From contig ONPY01000016.1 of assembly GCA_900319835.1 (NCBI GenBank), positions 1-47,815 of the forward strand: DNA of 47,815 bases, read 5' to 3'. The translations under genes were made by a program, and so were the position numbers. The stretch comes from an uncultured Eubacteriales bacterium. GTDB lineage: Bacteria > Bacillota_A > Clostridia > Oscillospirales > Oscillospiraceae. Numbering within the stretch: the first letter of the stretch is position 1; every line of letters begins with the position of its first letter. Below, in pieces: positions 45,212-47,815 of this stretch. A model generated the notes under the pieces. It worked only from the letters and a program-made list of their open reading frames with translations. It was not told the origin of the DNA and ran no database searches.

Positions 45212-45895
45212 TTATACGCTCAGATAGTAGCCCACGCCCCACTTGGTCATGATGTGCTGCGGGCGGGCCGGGTCGAGCTCCAGCTTTTCACGCAGGCGGC
45301 GCACATGCACATCCACGGTGCGGGTATCGCCCAGGTAGTCGTAGCCCCAGACCAGATCCAGCAGGTTTTCCCGGGAGTAGACCTTGCCGGGGTTCTTCAT
45401 CAGGAAGAGCATCAGGTCAAACTCCTTCATGGTCAGCTCCACGCTCTCCCCGTTTTTGTAGGCGTTGCGGCTCTGCTCGTCCAGGGAGATGTGCCCGCAG
45501 TGGAGCGCGGCGCTCTCCTTTTCGGCGGGCGCGGCGATGGAGGCCCGGCGCAGCAGGGCCCGCACCCGGGCCTTGAGCTCCAGGATGTTGAAGGGTTTGG
45601 TGACGTAGTCGTCCGCCCCGGATTCAAAGCCCATCAGCTTGTCCGCATCCTCACTGCGGGCGGTCAGCATGATGATGGGCACGGTGGAAAAGCTGCGGAT
45701 CTCCTGGCAGGCCTGCAGCCCATCCTTCTTCGGCATCATCAGATCCAGAATGATCAGATCGTAGCTCTCGCCGCGGGCCATGCTGACGGCGCTCTCCCCG
45801 TCGTAGCAGGCGTCCACGGTGTAGCCCTCGTTTTCCAGGTTGAATTTGATGCCCTTGACCAGGAGCTTTTCGTCGTCGACAACAAGAATTTTCAT
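45212..45895 (-). CDS. OmpR/PhoB-type response regulator
   Basis: The 227-residue protein has a receiver domain with Asp7-Asp8, phosphorylation site Asp51 in 'LIILDLMMP', Thr78 and Lys100. The C-terminal winged helix contains 'GESVELTMKEFDLMLFLMKNPG', 'YSRENLLDLVWGYD' and 'TRTVDVHVRRLREKLE'. It would bind DNA as a dimer when phosphorylated by the adjacent kinase. Similarity in motif wording is to PhoB/ResD/WalR-type regulators; the regulon is unknown. It is divergent from the carboxypeptidase gene. Confidence 0.95.
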   Translation of the reverse strand: MKILVVDDEKLLVKGIKFNLENEGYTVDACYDGESAVSMARGESYDLIILDLMMPKKDGLQACQEIRSFSTVPIIMLTARSEDADKLMGFESGADDYVTKPFNILELKARVRALLRRASIAAPAEKESAALHCGHISLDEQSRNAYKNGESVELTMKEFDLMLFLMKNPGKVYSRENLLDLVWGYDYLGDTRTVDVHVRRLREKLELDPARPQHIMTKWGVGYYLSV

Positions 45896-45943
45896 AGGTT
45901 TACTCCGTTTTTCGGTGGCGGTGGACGGCAGGGGACAAGATTC

Positions 45944-45972
45944 TTGCTTTTTCGCCAGAGAGTCGGTATAAT
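45944..45972 (+). promoter_or_regulatory. Promoter of the D-Ala-D-Ala carboxypeptidase gene
   Basis: TTGCTT and a perfect TATAAT are separated by 17 nt. The predicted leader is about 90 nt. The gap to the response-regulator start is about 175 nt in all. Confidence 0.65.
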
Positions 45973-46071
45973 GTAATATACGACTGTTTCAGCGGGGAGC
46001 GCGATTTCCCGAGCCGAGGCTTTGCCTTTGCCTGTATCATACCATTATTCCTGAGAAAACGGGAGAGCAAA

Positions 46072-47535
46072 ATGAAAAAATTCCGAATTTTTCCCCTTGT
46101 CCTGATCTTCTGCCTGATCCTGAGCGCGGCCGCGCCCGGGGCTCTCGCGCTGGAGGCGCCGGAGCTCAACGGCAAGGCCGCCGTGCTGGCGGACTTAAAC
46201 TCGGGCAAGGTTCTCTACGCGTATAACGAAAACGAGGAGCGGGCCCCCGCCAGCCTCACCAAGGTCATGACCGTGCTGCTGGCGCTGGAGGCGCTGGACG
46301 CCGGCCGCATCAGCCTCACCGACATGGTCACCGCCCAGGACGACTGCCGCCAGGGCATGGAGGACGACTCCAGCACCTCCGGCATCGTGCCGGGCATGCA
46401 GGTGTCGGTGAAGGATCTGCTCTACTGCGCGCTGCTCCAGTCGGCAAACGAGGGCTGCAACATCCTCGGCCGGTATCTGGCCGGCAGCATCTCCGGCTTT
46501 GTCGAGCAGATGAACCAGAAAGCCGAGGCCCTGGGCTGCACCCACACGCACTTTATGAACACCAACGGCCTGCCTGCCGAGAACCACTACAGCTCGGCCT
46601 ATGACCAGTACATCATCTTTGCCGAGGCCTTGAAGTACCCGCTGTTCATGGAGATTTCCAACACCACCTCCTACCTGCCGGAGAACAGCGCCATCAACGC
46701 CGGCGAGCCCATCGGCAACTCCAACGCCCTCATCAACATCACCTCCATCTACTCCAACGGCGGCCGCTATCTCTACGAGGGCGCGGCCGGCGGCAAAACC
46801 GGCTACACCCGCGCCGCGGGCTACTGTCTCATCTCCACCGCCCGGCGGGACGACGTCCGGCTGCTGGCCGTGGCCATGGGCTGCGACGGCGCGCTCAACG
46901 CCCAGATCGAGGACTACTACAACTTCATCGACAGCCGCACCCTCTACGACTGGGGCTTTGACAACTTCTCCTACCGCACGCTGCTGACCACCAATGAGGT
47001 GGTGGAGCGGCAGGAGGTGGAGATGGCCGACGAGGACGCCGCGGCCATGCTCAAGCCCGCCGACGAGATCCGCGCCCTGGTGCCGAACGAGCTCACCGAT
47101 GAGAGCATCCGCCGCGAGGTCGTGCTCTATAACGAGACGCTGCAGGCCCCGCTGTCCGCCGGGTCCGTGCTGGGCGAGGTGCGCATCTGGGCCGACGGGG
47201 AGCTGCTGGGCAGCACCAAGCTCATCAACTCCTCCGCCATTGAGCTTTCCCGCAACGCCTTCCTGACCAACCGCCTGACGGAGCTTCTCTCCAAGGGCTG
47301 GGTGATCGCGCTCCTCTCGGTGCTGCTGCTGTTTGCGATCTTGTATATCATCCTGGTCTCCCGCTACCGCAGGCTGCGCAAGATGCACCTGAGAGAGCGC
47401 AAGCGGGCCGAGGCCCGCCGCCGGGAGCAGGAAAAGACCAAGCCCACGAGGATCGAGTACGATCTCAACAATGCCGCCGACCGCTTTGACTTCTCCGCCG
47501 AGATGAGCGAGATCTTCGACGAGGAGAAGAAATAA
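46072..47535 (+). CDS. D-alanyl-D-alanine carboxypeptidase (PBP5/DacF family)
   Basis: This 487-residue penicillin-binding protein trims the terminal D-Ala of peptidoglycan stem peptides outside the cell. A signal peptide (about 1-26) is followed by the serine-peptidase fold with SxxK at Ser61-Lys64 ('APASLTKVM'), SxN in 'LQSANEGCN' (about 123-125) and KTG in 'GGKTGYTR' (about 241-243). A C-terminal beta domain follows. Unlike PBP5's amphipathic anchor, it ends in a true membrane helix (about 410-430) and a basic/acidic cytoplasmic tail. GGGAGAG precedes the ATG. It is divergent from a two-component system that may regulate it (inference). Confidence 0.95.
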   Translation: MKKFRIFPLVLIFCLILSAAAPGALALEAPELNGKAAVLADLNSGKVLYAYNENEERAPASLTKVMTVLLALEALDAGRISLTDMVTAQDDCRQGMEDDSSTSGIVPGMQVSVKDLLYCALLQSANEGCNILGRYLAGSISGFVEQMNQKAEALGCTHTHFMNTNGLPAENHYSSAYDQYIIFAEALKYPLFMEISNTTSYLPENSAINAGEPIGNSNALINITSIYSNGGRYLYEGAAGGKTGYTRAAGYCLISTARRDDVRLLAVAMGCDGALNAQIEDYYNFIDSRTLYDWGFDNFSYRTLLTTNEVVERQEVEMADEDAAAMLKPADEIRALVPNELTDESIRREVVLYNETLQAPLSAGSVLGEVRIWADGELLGSTKLINSSAIELSRNAFLTNRLTELLSKGWVIALLSVLLLFAILYIILVSRYRRLRKMHLRERKRAEARRREQEKTKPTRIEYDLNNAADRFDFSAEMSEIFDEEKK

Positions 47536-47539
47536 TTCC

Positions 47540-47573
47540 AAAAAACAAGGCCGCGCCCACCGGGCGCGGCCTC
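47540..47573. terminator. Hairpin after the carboxypeptidase gene
   Basis: A 10-bp stem (ggccgcgccc / gggcgcggcc) with a 3-nt loop follows the stop. T-richness is weak on the plus strand ('tcaagttgt') and strong on the minus strand ('ttgttttttgg'). It may act mainly against transcription arriving from the right. Confidence 0.65.
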
Positions 47574-47599
47574 AAGTTGTAGGCAAACTTCAAATAGAG

Positions 47600-47797
47600 C
47601 GTCATTCCGAGACAGTGCGCACACTGTCGTGGGAATCCGTTCTCCGGTGAAATGTTAGGAAACTTAAGCCTGTCGGGGAATACGGATTGCACCCGCAGGG
47701 CGTACACCACACCAGCGACTTCGGTCACTTAAGCGAGCATCCAAATCTTTGATTTGGCTAACGCGAGCTTACACCTCAGGCGGGTTCGCAATGACAG
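47600..47797. repeat. Family B repeat with near-inverted ends, copy 2
   Basis: This is the second copy of the element at 26122-26303, in the same orientation. It opens 'cgtcattccgagacagtgcg' and closes 'ttcgcaatgaca'. It has about 15 extra bases in the middle relative to copy 1. The hairpin 'cagtgctcacactg' of copy 1 becomes 'cagtgcgcacactg', keeping the stem. Confidence 0.85.
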
Positions 47798-47815
47798 GAA
47801 ACGAACTTTGTCTAC

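Overview
The window reads as chromosomal DNA of a high-GC, Gram-positive, anaerobic gut Clostridia lineage, most likely Oscillospiraceae/Ruminococcaceae (inference). The grounds are the clustering of mutS, miaB, mutL, miaA and hfq; a ylmE-sepF-divIVA-ileS-lspA-rluD division/wall run; queT and thiT uptake genes behind riboswitch-type leaders; a CD1247-type zinc-ribbon protein; and many short palindromic gap repeats. Nearly all of it is housekeeping DNA. There is no intact prophage, plasmid, CRISPR array or defence island.

Layout. 1-84 is the 3' end of a 5S rRNA gene with its terminator. 174-4450 is a small envelope-glycan cluster: a polyprenyl-phosphate-type glycosyltransferase facing two large membrane proteins. 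4578-15899 is a long minus-strand series: mutL, miaA, hfq, a short HlyD-like protein, ylmE, sepF, divIVA, ileS, lspA, rluD and a small membrane protein. miaB, mutS and a CPBP protease run the other way, followed by trmO. 22248-22920 is a lower-GC, gene-poor gap holding a promoter, palindromes and a strong terminator on the minus strand. Next come a dCMP deaminase facing queH, then queT and galU behind a preQ1-type leader, an AEC transporter, and thiT behind a TPP riboswitch.

28554-31555 is the rpmH-rnpA-yidD-yidC-jag block that often lies near oriC, but dnaA and mnmE/mnmG are not beside it. It is followed by acpP. 32427-37691 carries a SulP transporter, argS, a DUF1934 gene and murI on the minus strand. 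37872-40701 carries an unknown gene, greA, a DUF2461 gene and a glycosyltransferase. The last part has a CD1247-like protein, efp, an Xaa-Pro peptidase and a two-component system, with a D-Ala-D-Ala carboxypeptidase divergent from it.

How the genes fit together. tRNA modification near the anticodon recurs (miaA and miaB for ms2i6A37, trmO for m6t6A37, queH and queT for queuosine-34), with ileS and argS adding charging. mutS and mutL give mismatch repair. Envelope growth and division are served by sepF, divIVA, lspA, murI, the carboxypeptidase, yidC and the glycosyltransferases.

The most unusual signals are non-coding: (i) a two-copy structured element at 27416-27539 and 31556-31666 whose hairpins keep pairing through compensatory changes, one copy lying between a promoter and a TPP riboswitch and flanked by a duplication of the riboswitch 5' end; (ii) a promoter-palindromes-terminator unit on the minus strand at 22381-22734; (iii) a preQ1-type pseudoknot with an extra hairpin before queT; and (iv) several interspersed palindromic repeat families.
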